Source: Caldisericum exile_A
GTDB taxonomy: Bacteria; Caldisericota; Caldisericia; Caldisericales; Caldisericaceae
DNA length: 64,000 bases
Assembly: GCF_047785965.1 (NCBI RefSeq)
Contig: NZ_JBLOBF010000004.1
Span: 1 to 64,000 of the forward strand
Direction: 5' to 3'
Positions 17,525 to 25,328 of the stretch are shown piece after piece. The notes under the pieces were generated by a model. The model was not told where the DNA came from and did not search any database. It saw only the letters and a program-made list of their open reading frames with translations. Position 1 is the stretch's first letter, and every line of letters starts with the position of its first letter. A program made the position numbers and the translations under genes.

Positions 17525-17947
17525 TTATTTTATTATTTCGTAAGAAGTTGTTATTTCTGCTGCCTTTGATAGCATTACTTGTGCAGAGCAATATTTAGTT
17601 TTTGATAATTCAATTGCTGTAACAAATTTATCTTCTGGCACATCTCCATAAACAATGTATTTAATATGAATCTTTGTGTATACCTTTGGATGTTCGTCTG
17701 CTCTATCTGCCTCGATTTCAATTCTAAAATCCCTATAGGGGACTTTCATTTTATCGAGGATTGAAATGACATCTTGTCCCGTGCAACCTGCAAGTCCCAT
17801 TAGAAGAAGTTCCATAGGTCTTGGTCCTGCTTCGTGCCCATTGAATTTTTCAGGTCCATCCATAACAACCCAAGCATTTGAATTTGCCCTTGCAATTACA
17901 GTAAGTCCGTATGCTTGCTTTAATTCAACTTTTACTTTTTCTCCCAT
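17525..17947 (-). CDS. OsmC/Ohr-family protein
   Basis: This is a 140-residue OsmC-fold protein, a family of thiol peroxidases that reduce organic hydroperoxides. The two redox cysteines are in GLAGCTGQDV (about residue 55) and KYCSAQVML (about 118). The spacing and the ESKG-less N-terminus are closer to the YhfA-type branch than to Ohr. GGGAGG lies 7 nt before the ATG. It is monocistronic. The peroxide activity is inferred from the conserved Cys pair. Confidence 0.85.
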   Translation of the reverse strand: MGEKVKVELKQAYGLTVIARANSNAWVVMDGPEKFNGHEAGPRPMELLLMGLAGCTGQDVISILDKMKVPYRDFRIEIEADRADEHPKVYTKIHIKYIVYGDVPEDKFVTAIELSKTKYCSAQVMLSKAAEITTSYEIIK

Positions 17948-17994
17948 TTTTGCCTCCCAAAATTATTACTTTCAAGATTATAAATAAAAATAGA

Positions 17995-18013
17995 GGGAGT
18001 GTCAAGCACTCCC
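17995..18013 (-). terminator. Terminator of the PLP-enzyme operon
   Basis: On the minus strand a 7-bp stem (GGGAGTG with CACTCCC, 5-nt loop) is followed by TCTATTTTTATTTA, 15 nt past the stop codon of the PLP-dependent enzyme. Confidence 0.7.
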
Positions 18014-18027
18014 CTTTACAGTAATAA

Positions 18028-19503
18028 CTAACGATATTTCTTTATAAGCCCAACTTTCTCGTTAAATTCCTTAATATACTCATCCCACTTTTTATAAGAT
18101 TCGAGTCTTTCAATGAAGTAGTTTTCGTTATACCACTGCTCATTTAATTCTTCAACAGTTTTTCCTTGTTGTTCTACCCAGGTAAAATACTTGAGGTTAT
18201 GCATTCTTTTCTTGTCGTAATAATTCATTTCAATCATCCAATCGGTTGTTATACCCATCAAGTATCTTTCAAAGTCTTTTGCTGCCTCGATTTCATTGTA
18301 TTCTCCGTATTGCTCTCTTAACTCTTGGATTCTTGATTGATAAAGTTCCATAGAGTCAGTTGCAACAGTAAATATTACATCGTGCTCTGTCATTTCGTAG
18401 TACTTTGCCATTTTTATTGCACCGACAATATTTGCAATGGAAGAAATTCCAAGAAGATCAAGTTTATCAACGAATTCTTCTGCTAAGAACTTTTTTAGAT
18501 ATTTTCTTCCTTCAGGTTCATTAAATAGTCTCAAAAGATGCATCGTATATTCATCGTCAATATCAACTACCATATCGAGGTTTTTTACATCGATTATCCA
18601 AGGAACATGCTTATCGCCTATACCTTCAATCCTGTGACCACCGTATCCGTTGTAAAGAAGAGTTGGGCACTGAAGGGCTTCTCCTGCTCCGATTTTAATT
18701 TTTGGGAACTTTTGTCTTAAGTAATTCCCTGAGCCAAGCGTTCCACCAGACCCTTGAGTAAGGAATAATGCCGTAAATTTATCTCCTTCTCGTTTATTTT
18801 TCTCAAATACTTCTTCCATTGCAGGTCCTGTAATAGCATAGTGCCAAACAGGATTTCCAAACTCCTCAAACTGGTTAAGGACAACAACTTCATCAGGATA
18901 TTTTTGTTTTAACTCTTTTGATTTGTCAAAAACTTCTTTTACGTTGCTTTCGACACCAGGTGTTGCATAAACCTCTGCGCCAATACTCTTAAGCCACTCA
19001 AATCTCTCTTTTGACATACCCTCAGGTAGTACGGCAATTGCCTTACAACCAAGAAGTGCTGAGTTAAATGCACCGCCTCTGCAGTAGTTTCCAGTTGATG
19101 GCCAGAGTGCCTTTTGTCTTGTTGGGTCAAATTCGCCACGAACAAGTTTCTCAACAAGAGGTCCAAATGTTGCACCAACTTTATGAGATCCAGTGGGGAA
19201 GAACTTACCCAAAAGTATAAAAATTCTTGCTTTAACACCTGTAAGTTCTTTTGGCAATTCAAGGTAATTTACACCATCAAAGCCACCACCAAACTTAACA
19301 GGCTCGTTTTTCCATGTAATCCTAAAGAGATTTCTCGGATGTAAGTCCCATAATCCTATGTTTTTTAGTTCCTGTTTTATTCCTTCGGGTATCTTCTCTG
19401 GATTTCTCATCTCTTCGTAGGTTGGGATAATAATGTTCTTTTCTCTTGCCCTCTCAATGGTCCTTTGAAGGACTTCTTCATTTACAACAAAATCCTTATC
19501 CAT
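18028..19503 (-). CDS. PLP-dependent enzyme, fold type II, unknown substrate
   Basis: This 491-residue protein belongs to the tryptophan-synthase-beta/cysteine-synthase fold. The PLP lysine is in FFPTGSHKVGAT (K108), followed by an Asn-loop-like STGNYCRGGAFNSALLGCK and a phosphate-binding QGSGGTLGSGNY. The region GGHRIEGIGDKHVPW recalls the cysteine-synthase HKIQGIG motif. It is far longer than cysteine synthase (about 310), with extensions at both ends. Homologues are usually annotated only as a PLP-dependent enzyme or cysteine-synthase-like protein. It heads a minus-strand run with the PHP phosphatase only 9 nt away, which suggests co-transcription. I would not assign a reaction. Confidence 0.75.
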   Translation of the reverse strand: MDKDFVVNEEVLQRTIERAREKNIIIPTYEEMRNPEKIPEGIKQELKNIGLWDLHPRNLFRITWKNEPVKFGGGFDGVNYLELPKELTGVKARIFILLGKFFPTGSHKVGATFGPLVEKLVRGEFDPTRQKALWPSTGNYCRGGAFNSALLGCKAIAVLPEGMSKERFEWLKSIGAEVYATPGVESNVKEVFDKSKELKQKYPDEVVVLNQFEEFGNPVWHYAITGPAMEEVFEKNKREGDKFTALFLTQGSGGTLGSGNYLRQKFPKIKIGAGEALQCPTLLYNGYGGHRIEGIGDKHVPWIIDVKNLDMVVDIDDEYTMHLLRLFNEPEGRKYLKKFLAEEFVDKLDLLGISSIANIVGAIKMAKYYEMTEHDVIFTVATDSMELYQSRIQELREQYGEYNEIEAAKDFERYLMGITTDWMIEMNYYDKKRMHNLKYFTWVEQQGKTVEELNEQWYNENYFIERLESYKKWDEYIKEFNEKVGLIKKYR

Positions 19504-19512
19504 CTTTACCTC

Positions 19513-20340
19513 CTATTTTATTAGATTACTTAATTTAGAAACTTTTCTCTTATTTCTCATTTTATATGAAACTATCTCAAAATCAAAAACACTTTTTGCA
19601 AAAAGGATTGTCTCTTCTAAGTATGCGTTGAACTGTTTTGCTGAGTGTGAATCTGAACCTAAAACTACTTCTCTCCCACCTAAATTAACGTAGAGCTCAA
19701 GAATCTCTTTTGATGGATATGGCATAGAAAAACCTTGCCTAAATGCAGATGCATTGATTTCAATTACTTTTCCTTTTTCAATTACTCTTTTTAGGATCTC
19801 TGTAATTATGTCAATATACTTATCAATATGAAATTCGCCGTAATAGTTTTTACCATATCTTTTAATAACATCTAAGTGGCCTACGATATCGTAGTAATCT
19901 GTTTCAACAAGGCGTAAAACCTCTTCAAAATAACGCATGTAGGCTGTGTATTCATCAATATCTTTAAAATAATCGACTCCGTGAGGACCTGATATTGTGT
20001 ATCCATCAATCCTATGCACAGAGCCGATTATGTAGTCAAATGGTTTAGTTAAAACCTCATTTTCTATTGAAGAATGTAGATTACTCTGATATGTTAATTC
20101 AGATGCAAAAAGAAGTTCAAACTTGTTATCTACAAAATCCTTTAATCTTTTATACTCTTCATAAGTCTCATTAAACTTATAATATCCAAAATCCTTATCA
20201 AATGGATCAAGGTCTATATGCTCGGAAAAGCCAAGATATGAGATATCTCGATCCATTGCCAAATTCACATAGTTTATAGGCTCTTCTTTTGAGTCCTTAG
20301 AAAACTTTGTGTGCACATGCAAATCTTCAACTATTTTCAT
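19513..20340 (-). CDS. PHP-family histidinol-phosphatase-like protein
   Basis: This 275-residue PHP domain has metal ligands visible in DLHVHTKFSKDS (residues 6-17), GFSEHIDL, ASELTYQ, IIGSVHRIDG, IVGHLDVIKRYG and the C-terminal VVLGSDSHSA. These match HisK/HisJ-type histidinol phosphatases (last-but-one step of histidine synthesis). No other his genes are near, so a different phosphoester substrate is possible. It is downstream of the sigma-like pair and upstream of the PLP gene on the same strand. Confidence 0.8.
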   Translation of the reverse strand: MKIVEDLHVHTKFSKDSKEEPINYVNLAMDRDISYLGFSEHIDLDPFDKDFGYYKFNETYEEYKRLKDFVDNKFELLFASELTYQSNLHSSIENEVLTKPFDYIIGSVHRIDGYTISGPHGVDYFKDIDEYTAYMRYFEEVLRLVETDYYDIVGHLDVIKRYGKNYYGEFHIDKYIDIITEILKRVIEKGKVIEINASAFRQGFSMPYPSKEILELYVNLGGREVVLGSDSHSAKQFNAYLEETILFAKSVFDFEIVSYKMRNKRKVSKLSNLIK

Positions 20341-20351
20341 AACTTTATATT

Positions 20352-20630
20352 TTATTCAAAATCACCAATTCTAAAAAATTTTTCGTTTATTCTTCTTACA
20401 CCGTCTTCTCCAATCATTTCAATAATTAACTTTCTCAATTTCTCTTCAAGTTTCTTTTTCCTTGAAATATAGGTTGTACGAGGAATTCCTAATTCTCTTG
20501 CGATATTTGTAGGACTATCGTAGGGCATTCTCTTATACCTTAAATACCAATAGATTTCGTATTCTTTTGCATCTAATTTAAGAGATACTCTATCAAAAAT
20601 TAAACCTAATTCGTTGTCTAATTGTTTCAC
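20352..20630 (-). CDS. Sigma-70 region 4-like HTH protein (split sigma, C-part)
   Basis: This 92-residue protein has residues 15-75 matching a sigma region 4 layout. A helix (LDAKEYEIYWYLRYKRM) takes the place of the usual L-ERE-VL-LRY. It is followed by the HTH SPTNIARELGIPRTTYISRK and a KKLEEKLRKLI helix. It has no region 2. The GTG start overlaps the stop of the upstream region-2-like gene (GTGA), with GGAGG ideally placed, so it is translated by coupling rather than fused. It is probably the -35-recognition subunit of a two-part sigma-like factor. An alternative is a simple transcriptional regulator. Confidence 0.65.
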   Translation of the reverse strand: MKQLDNELGLIFDRVSLKLDAKEYEIYWYLRYKRMPYDSPTNIARELGIPRTTYISRKKKLEEKLRKLIIEMIGEDGVRRINEKFFRIGDFE

Positions 20631-20893
20631 ATTTCCTCCAAATCGCTTATGCTAACCTCTTTTGCCCTTCTTTTAATTTCCTCTTTTACCAACCTATACA
20701 TAGCCCTATTAACAATCCTTTTCATAACAAGAACAAACTCTTTCTCTTTAAGGCCTTTATAGTGCTTAAGGTTCTCATAATAGGCAAGAAAACCTTCCTG
20801 AAAGAGGTCTTCAATAGGAACACCAAAATTCTTACCATAGTAAATAGCAAGCATCCTTACATAATCCTTCAGTAAATCGAATTTATCGCTCAT
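20627..20893 (-). CDS. Sigma-70 region 2-like protein (split sigma, N-part)
   Basis: This 88-residue protein resembles sigma region 2 alone: VRMLAIYYGKNFGVPIEDLF then QEGFLAYYENLKHYK (2.1-2.2). EFVLVMKRIVNRAMYRLVKE and EIKRR follow in the 2.3-2.4 position. It ends where a sigma factor would continue through a linker into region 4, which is encoded by the next gene in a different frame. GGAGG lies about 10 nt before the ATG and a TATAAT box is 30 nt upstream. It is expected to bind core RNA polymerase and -10 DNA together with its partner. Confidence 0.65.
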   Translation of the reverse strand: MSDKFDLLKDYVRMLAIYYGKNFGVPIEDLFQEGFLAYYENLKHYKGLKEKEFVLVMKRIVNRAMYRLVKEEIKRRAKEVSISDLEEM

Positions 20894-21003
20894 CCATCTA
20901 ATACCTCCTATAAATTATACGAAAATATTTTCGCATTATATACTATGGCAAACGTGTCGAAAAATTTCAAAAAAATGTTAAAATAACCTGAAGGAGGCGT
21001 ATT

Positions 21004-22332
21004 ATGGAAAAATTCATAGAAGAAAACAAGAAAAAACTCATTGAAATCACTCAGCAGATTATAAGGGTGCCAAGTGTTGAAGGAACACATACAAGCGATG
21101 CACCATTTGGAGAAAATGTAAAAAAAGCACTTCTACTTGCACTTGAGATTTCTGAAGATCTCGGTTTTAGAACAGTTAATATTGACAATATCGTTGGATA
21201 TGCAGAATTTGGTGACGGGAAAGATGTAATTAGTGTTCTTGGCCATCTTGATGTTGTGCCAGAGGGAAGTAATTGGATTTATCCACCATATGGTGCAGAA
21301 ATCCACGACGGAAAAATTTATGGAAGGGGAGCCATAGATGATAAAGGCCCTACAATGGCAGCACTTTTTGGTGCTTATGCGCTAAAAGAAACTGGAGTAA
21401 AGTTGTCGAAAAGAGTAAGAATTGTTTTTGGAACAAACGAGGAAACAGGTTGGAAATGTATGGAACATTTTAAAAAAGTAGTGCATGATCCACTTATAGG
21501 CTTTACCCCTGATGCAGAATTTCCACTTATCAATAGGGAAAAGGGAATTTTAAATATAACACTTAGAAGAGATTTTGAAACCAAAAATGAAGAAGTAAAA
21601 ATCATTGGTGGAAATCGACCAAACATGGTGCCAGATTATGCGAAAGCGGAATTTAAAGATGCCTTAAAGTTATTGAACCTTGATGAAGGAATTGAAGTAA
21701 AAGGAAATATTGTAGAAGCTCATGGGAAATCTGCACATGGAGCACTTCCAGAACAGGGAATAAATGCAATTGTAAAACTTGCAAATTCGATTTTGAGTGA
21801 AGTTAAACACAGAGAAACAAAAGAAGTACTTAACTTCATTGTAAATAAAGTTGGGAATGATGTATACGGCGGGCTTATGGGGATTGCAAATGAGGACACG
21901 CTTTCAGGAAAATTAACAATGAATTTAGGTGTAATAGAAATAAATGAATCTTTTGCAGAGTTAACTTTCAACATTAGATATCCAATCACTGATAACTTTG
22001 AAAGGATAGTTAACGGCTTTAATGAAGCAGGAAAAGATTACGGATTAAGGGTTTCCCAGTATAAAAATCAAAATCCTCTATATGTAAAAGAAGATTCAGA
22101 ATTAGTTCAAACGCTTCTTAAAGTTTTCGAAGAAACTACTGGGAGAAAGGGTTATACCCTTGCCATAGGTGGTGGAACTTACGCAAGAGCAATGGATATG
22201 GGCGTTGCTTTTGGGCCTACATTTGAAGAAATGGAAAAGGTAGAACATATGGCAAACGAATATATTGAAATTGACAATTTAGTCAATTTAGCAAAAATTT
22301 ATGGAAAAGCAATCTTTGAACTTGCAAAATAG
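21004..22332 (+). CDS. pepV: M20-family dipeptidase (PepV-like)
   Basis: This is a 442-residue zinc dipeptidase. Metal ligands are visible in SVLGHLDVVPEG (H81, D83), YGRGAIDDKGP, FGTNEETG (catalytic Glu pair) and FTPDAEFP. A final zinc-binding His lies near the end in VEHMANEYIEID. The lid domain (about 180-380) contains EAHGKSAHGALPEQGINA. It is expected to cleave dipeptides in the cytoplasm. GGAGG precedes the ATG. The next gene starts inside its 3' end. Confidence 0.88.
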   Translation: MEKFIEENKKKLIEITQQIIRVPSVEGTHTSDAPFGENVKKALLLALEISEDLGFRTVNIDNIVGYAEFGDGKDVISVLGHLDVVPEGSNWIYPPYGAEIHDGKIYGRGAIDDKGPTMAALFGAYALKETGVKLSKRVRIVFGTNEETGWKCMEHFKKVVHDPLIGFTPDAEFPLINREKGILNITLRRDFETKNEEVKIIGGNRPNMVPDYAKAEFKDALKLLNLDEGIEVKGNIVEAHGKSAHGALPEQGINAIVKLANSILSEVKHRETKEVLNFIVNKVGNDVYGGLMGIANEDTLSGKLTMNLGVIEINESFAELTFNIRYPITDNFERIVNGFNEAGKDYGLRVSQYKNQNPLYVKEDSELVQTLLKVFEETTGRKGYTLAIGGGTYARAMDMGVAFGPTFEEMEKVEHMANEYIEIDNLVNLAKIYGKAIFELAK

Positions 22333-23170
22333 CTTTGAAACAAAAGTAAAAGACTTTTCATTGGAAAAAACACTTAAATGTGGACAAACTTTCAGATTTT
22401 TCTTTGAAAATGGTTCTTATTACTATCCGTATAAGGAGAGCTTAATAAAGATAAGAGAAGAAATTTTTAAAGATGTAACAAAACTTAAAGTTGAAGTCTT
22501 TGGGAAGTACTTATCAGAGGAAGATTTTTATTCTATTTTTGGACTTTCACACGACGTAACTCGTATAAATCAGGAAATTATTAAAATTGCGCCAAATTTG
22601 AAAGAAGTAGTTGAATTTTCAAAAGGCATAAGGCTTATGAAAATGGAACCTTATGAAACCACAATTTCTTTTATATTTTCAATACAATCTCAGATACCAG
22701 TAATTACCTCAAGACTTAATAAACTTGCATATCTAACAAATAAGTCAATTGAAGTAGATGGCTTGATATTTTACCTCTTTCCAAGAAGAATGGATATGCT
22801 TGAACTTCCCTTAGATGCGATTAGTTCTTTAAGGCTGGGTTTCAGGGAAAAATTTTTCTTAAATCTAATTAAAAACTATACAGAAGAAGATCTTTATAAA
22901 ATAAAAGATTTACCTTACGAAGAAAAAAAGAAATTTCTAGAATCAATTTTGGGAATTGGCGACAAGGTATCTGAATGCATAATACTTTTTGGCTATGGTG
23001 ATTTAAGTGCCTTTCCTGTTGATACTTGGATAGTGAAGGGGCTTGAAAAATTTTTTGGAATCAAGGGTTCAATAAGAAAACTTACAGGATTCGGAAGAAC
23101 AACCTTTGGAAATCTTTCAGGTTATGCGCAGCAATATATTTATTACTATATGCGTACTTTAATGCGGTAG
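22301..23170 (+). CDS. ogg: OGG1/AlkA-type 8-oxoguanine DNA glycosylase/lyase
   Basis: This is a base-excision repair enzyme of the HhH-GPD superfamily. The N-terminal beta domain begins with SLEKTLKCGQTFRF, the equivalent of the OGG1 start. The HhH motif is ILGIGDKVSECILF-like, with catalytic Lys (GDKVSECI) and the GPD Asp in FPVDTWIVKGL. It ends YAQQYIYYYMRTLMR. This reads as OGG1-like rather than AlkA because the Lys is present. The ATG lies inside pepV (32-nt overlap) with no clear SD, so translation is probably coupled. Confidence 0.85.
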   Translation: MEKQSLNLQNSFETKVKDFSLEKTLKCGQTFRFFFENGSYYYPYKESLIKIREEIFKDVTKLKVEVFGKYLSEEDFYSIFGLSHDVTRINQEIIKIAPNLKEVVEFSKGIRLMKMEPYETTISFIFSIQSQIPVITSRLNKLAYLTNKSIEVDGLIFYLFPRRMDMLELPLDAISSLRLGFREKFFLNLIKNYTEEDLYKIKDLPYEEKKKFLESILGIGDKVSECIILFGYGDLSAFPVDTWIVKGLEKFFGIKGSIRKLTGFGRTTFGNLSGYAQQYIYYYMRTLMR

Positions 23171-23198
23171 TTGAAAATATTTAATATTGTAGTAAAAT
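23171..23198 (+). promoter_or_regulatory. Promoter of the 6S-like RNA
   Basis: TTGAAA (23171-23176) and TAAAAT (23193-23198) are spaced by 16 nt, placing the start at the first G of the closing stem near 23205. Confidence 0.6.
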
Positions 23199-23204
23199 AT
23201 AATT

Positions 23205-23376
23205 GGAACTCTGGGAGGTTCGTGTTAAACTTAGCGGATTGGGGCCAACACAATAGTCTTGGGGGTGGATGCACCAGAAGGTTTGAAGCCTTCGGGCTTC
23301 CCAGAAAAGTGCTTAAGCCCCCACTTGTCCTTCGGGACTCCAGAATCTGCTAAGTCACGGCCTACCTGGGGTTCCC
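23205..23376 (+). ncRNA. ssrS: 6S RNA (SsrS-like)
   Basis: About 170 nt can be folded by hand. The two ends form a closing helix of 20 positions with two mismatches: 5' GGAACUCUGGGAGGUUCGUG against 3' CACGGCCUACCUGGGGUUCC. A second, perfect 12-bp helix follows (ACUUAGCGGAUU with AAUCUGCUAAGU). It opens into a large bubble with a single-stranded 5' side and a small UUCG-capped hairpin on the 3' side. An apical arm starts with a GGGGG/CCCCC stem. The closing stem UCUG-GA-GUUCG and the 3'-side bubble hairpin are 6S RNA hallmarks. A promoter abuts it and no real ORF crosses. 6S RNA binds the sigma-A holoenzyme as a promoter mimic. Confidence 0.72.
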
Positions 23377-23395
23377 TATATAAGGAGGTTATGGA

Positions 23396-23800
23396 ATGAG
23401 TCTCACAATAGCAGTTTGGATTATTGCAATTTCCCTTCTTCTTGGTGTAGCAGGAACTTTCATATTTCTTCTTAATTTTCAAAGAGATTTAACAAGAACT
23501 CTTACAGAGGTTGAGATGACCCTAAAGACTATTGAAAGAAATATTGATATGCTTTCTGAAGAACTTAAAAAGACGCTTAGAAATACAACAGGCATAACTC
23601 AGGAGACAAAAAGTCTAATTAGAAACATAAACATGATAACTACTCTAAATGGATTTTTGCAACCTTTAGCTCAAATAGGCAAACAACAAAGCTTTCTAAG
23701 TCAAATTTTAAATATTGGAAAAATCGCTTTAGGTGTGATACAGGGTTATAATATGTACAAAAAATTTTTAGGAGGTAGAAATGAGCGAGAACAAAGTTGA
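23396..23800 (+). CDS. DUF948-like membrane protein
   Basis: This 134-residue protein has one N-terminal transmembrane helix (about 5-26). A long polar coiled-coil (about 30-85: LTRTLTEVEMTLKTIERNID, EELKKTLRNT, QETKSLIRNI) and a weakly hydrophobic tail follow. This is the architecture of DUF948, general-stress proteins of unknown function usually encoded beside a YtxH protein, as here. GGAGG is 10 nt ahead of the ATG. The downstream gene overlaps by 20 nt. Confidence 0.7.
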   Translation: MSLTIAVWIIAISLLLGVAGTFIFLLNFQRDLTRTLTEVEMTLKTIERNIDMLSEELKKTLRNTTGITQETKSLIRNINMITTLNGFLQPLAQIGKQQSFLSQILNIGKIALGVIQGYNMYKKFLGGRNEREQS

Positions 23801-24050
23801 TTCATTTGTTGGTGGATTTTTAATCGGTGCTTTTGTGGGCTTTGTAGTTGGGTTACTTTATGCTCCCCAATCCGGTGATGAGACTCGAAGAATGATTAAA
23901 GAAAAGGGCATTGAAATAACAGAGAAGGCAAAAGAAAAAGGTGAAGAATTAAAGGAAACTGTTGCCCAAAAAGTTGAAGAAGTAAAAGAAAAGGGTAAAG
24001 AAATTTTAAAGAAAAAAGGTGTTGAAATTCAAGAAGAAGAAATCAAATAA
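23781..24050 (+). CDS. YtxH-family small membrane protein
   Basis: This 89-residue protein has a glycine-rich transmembrane segment (GGFLIGAFVGFVVGLLYAP) followed by the YtxH signature APQSGDETRRMIKEKG. A Lys/Glu-rich amphipathic helical tail follows. The family is stress-associated with unknown mechanism. It overlaps the DUF948-like gene and probably forms an operon and a complex with it. Confidence 0.8.
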   Translation: MSENKVDSFVGGFLIGAFVGFVVGLLYAPQSGDETRRMIKEKGIEITEKAKEKGEELKETVAQKVEEVKEKGKEILKKKGVEIQEEEIK

Positions 24051-24055
24051 CCCTA

Positions 24056-24083
24056 TTGAAAAATTTTTTGATTTCCTTATAAT
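24056..24083 (+). promoter_or_regulatory. Promoter of the tRNA pair
   Basis: TTGAAA (24056-24061), 16 nt, then a perfect TATAAT (24078-24083), 11 nt before the first tRNA nucleotide. Confidence 0.65.
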
Positions 24084-24094
24084 TTAACTTGCGT

Positions 24095-24168
24095 TGGGAA
24101 GTCGTCTAATGGTAGGACAGGGGACTCTGGATCCTCTAATGATGGTTCGAATCCATCCTTCCCAGCCA
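24095..24168 (+). tRNA. tRNA-Gln (anticodon CUG)
   Basis: The cloverleaf is complete. The acceptor is TGGGAAG with CTTCCCA, and the anticodon stem GGGGA/TCCTC carries loop CTCTGGA (anticodon CTG). The T-arm has GGTTCGAATCC, and discriminator G is followed by an encoded CCA. The D-arm GTCTAATGGTAGGAC is typical of tRNA-Gln. Confidence 0.93.
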
Positions 24169-24171
24169 GGT

Positions 24172-24246
24172 GGCGTAGTAGAACAACGGTTAGTTCGGGG
24201 GGCTCTCAATCCCCAGATCAGGGTTCGACTCCCTGCTACGCTACCA
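24172..24246 (+). tRNA. tRNA-Glu (anticodon CUC)
   Basis: The acceptor is GGCGTAG with CTACGCT (first pair G-T). The D-stem is GAAC/GTTC, the anticodon stem GGGGG/TCCCC has loop CTCTCAA (anticodon CTC), and the T-arm is AGGGTTCGACTCCCT. Discriminator A is followed by an encoded CCA. It lies 3 nt after tRNA-Gln, so both come from one transcript. Confidence 0.93.
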
Positions 24247-24281
24247 TTTTTTATTTCTAAAGAAAGGAATATAATTTAAAT

Positions 24282-25328
24282 ATGAAGGTTGCGATTGTAG
24301 GATTACCGCAAAGCGGAAAAACGACTCTCTTTAAAGCACTTGTAGGGCAAGAAATCCCTTTGAGCATTGAAAAAGAAAATATATCAGATGTAAAAATTTT
24401 TGATCCAAATATTGTTCTTCTTTCAAGTGTTTTTAAACCAAAGAAAACAACTTTTGCAACAATGACATTTGTGGATTTACCAGGTATTCCGTCAGGTATT
24501 GAACAAGCCAAAAGAAGAAATGAAATTCTTTCCTCAATTAGACAATTTGATGCACTTATAACTGTTGTCGATAATTTTAGCAAAGATGATGTTGAAACTG
24601 ATCTAAAAATCTTTGAAAGCGATTTAATCCTTCTTGATCTTGATGTTGTTGAGAAAAGGCTTGAAAAACTCAAGAAGGAAAAATTAACACCCGATAAAGC
24701 TTTAGAACAAAAAACTCTTCAAAAATTTAAGGACGCACTTTACAATGAAGTTCCTTTAAGAAACCTTGATTTAACAGAGGAAGAAAAGTTATCCACAAAG
24801 TCTTTTGGACTTTTTACTCTAAAACCTACCTTGTTTGTTATCAATATTAATGAAGAAAAAATTCCAAAAAGAAGCGAAATAAAGGAGAACCTGCGACAGA
24901 AATTTAATTACAAAGAAACTGAGTTTGCAGTAATTCCTGTGTTGCTTGAGGAGGAGATTTCTAAATTGAGTAATGAAGATGAAAAAAGGGAATTTCTTAA
25001 CTCTTATAATCTTGAAAAAGAGGCAATAAATGAAGTTTTAGATTTGACTATAATGAACTTACTTCATTTGAATGTCTTTTATACAGTTGGAGAGGACGAA
25101 GTAAGGGCATGGCTTTTTGAGGAGGGATTAAATGCCAAAAAAGTTGCAGGAAAGATACACTCTGATATTGAAAGAGGGTTTATAGCAGCGGAGGTCATCT
25201 CTTATGAGGATTTTAAGAGCGTTAATTTTTCCTTTAAGGAGGCAAAGGCGAAAGGGCTATTAAGAATTGAAGGTGCAAATTATATTGTAAAAAACAAAGA
25301 GATTGTCCATTTCAGGTTTAACGTATGA
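24282..25328 (+). CDS. ychF: YchF/OLA1-family P-loop ATPase
   Basis: This 348-residue ribosome-associated NTPase has G1 GLPQSGKTT (7-15) and G3 DLPGIPSG. The G4 is NINE in place of NKxD, the hallmark that makes YchF prefer ATP. A helical hairpin and a C-terminal TGS-like domain (VGEDEVRAWLFEEGLNAKKV, IHSDIERGFIAAEVISYEDF) complete the family pattern. It is slightly shorter than E. coli YchF (363). There is no SD next to the ATG: a TATAAT ends exactly 6 nt before it, so the mRNA may be leaderless. Its end overlaps the next gene by 4 nt. Confidence 0.92.
   Translation: MKVAIVGLPQSGKTTLFKALVGQEIPLSIEKENISDVKIFDPNIVLLSSVFKPKKTTFATMTFVDLPGIPSGIEQAKRRNEILSSIRQFDALITVVDNFSKDDVETDLKIFESDLILLDLDVVEKRLEKLKKEKLTPDKALEQKTLQKFKDALYNEVPLRNLDLTEEEKLSTKSFGLFTLKPTLFVININEEKIPKRSEIKENLRQKFNYKETEFAVIPVLLEEEISKLSNEDEKREFLNSYNLEKEAINEVLDLTIMNLLHLNVFYTVGEDEVRAWLFEEGLNAKKVAGKIHSDIERGFIAAEVISYEDFKSVNFSFKEAKAKGLLRIEGANYIVKNKEIVHFRFNV

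Noticed and set aside
23171..23482. Two ORFs over the 6S-like RNA
   Set aside because: The region folds as a structured RNA with its own promoter; the ORFs have no SD and no family resemblance.
24094..24279. 61-codon ORF over the tRNA pair
   Set aside because: It is an open frame through two complete tRNA genes.
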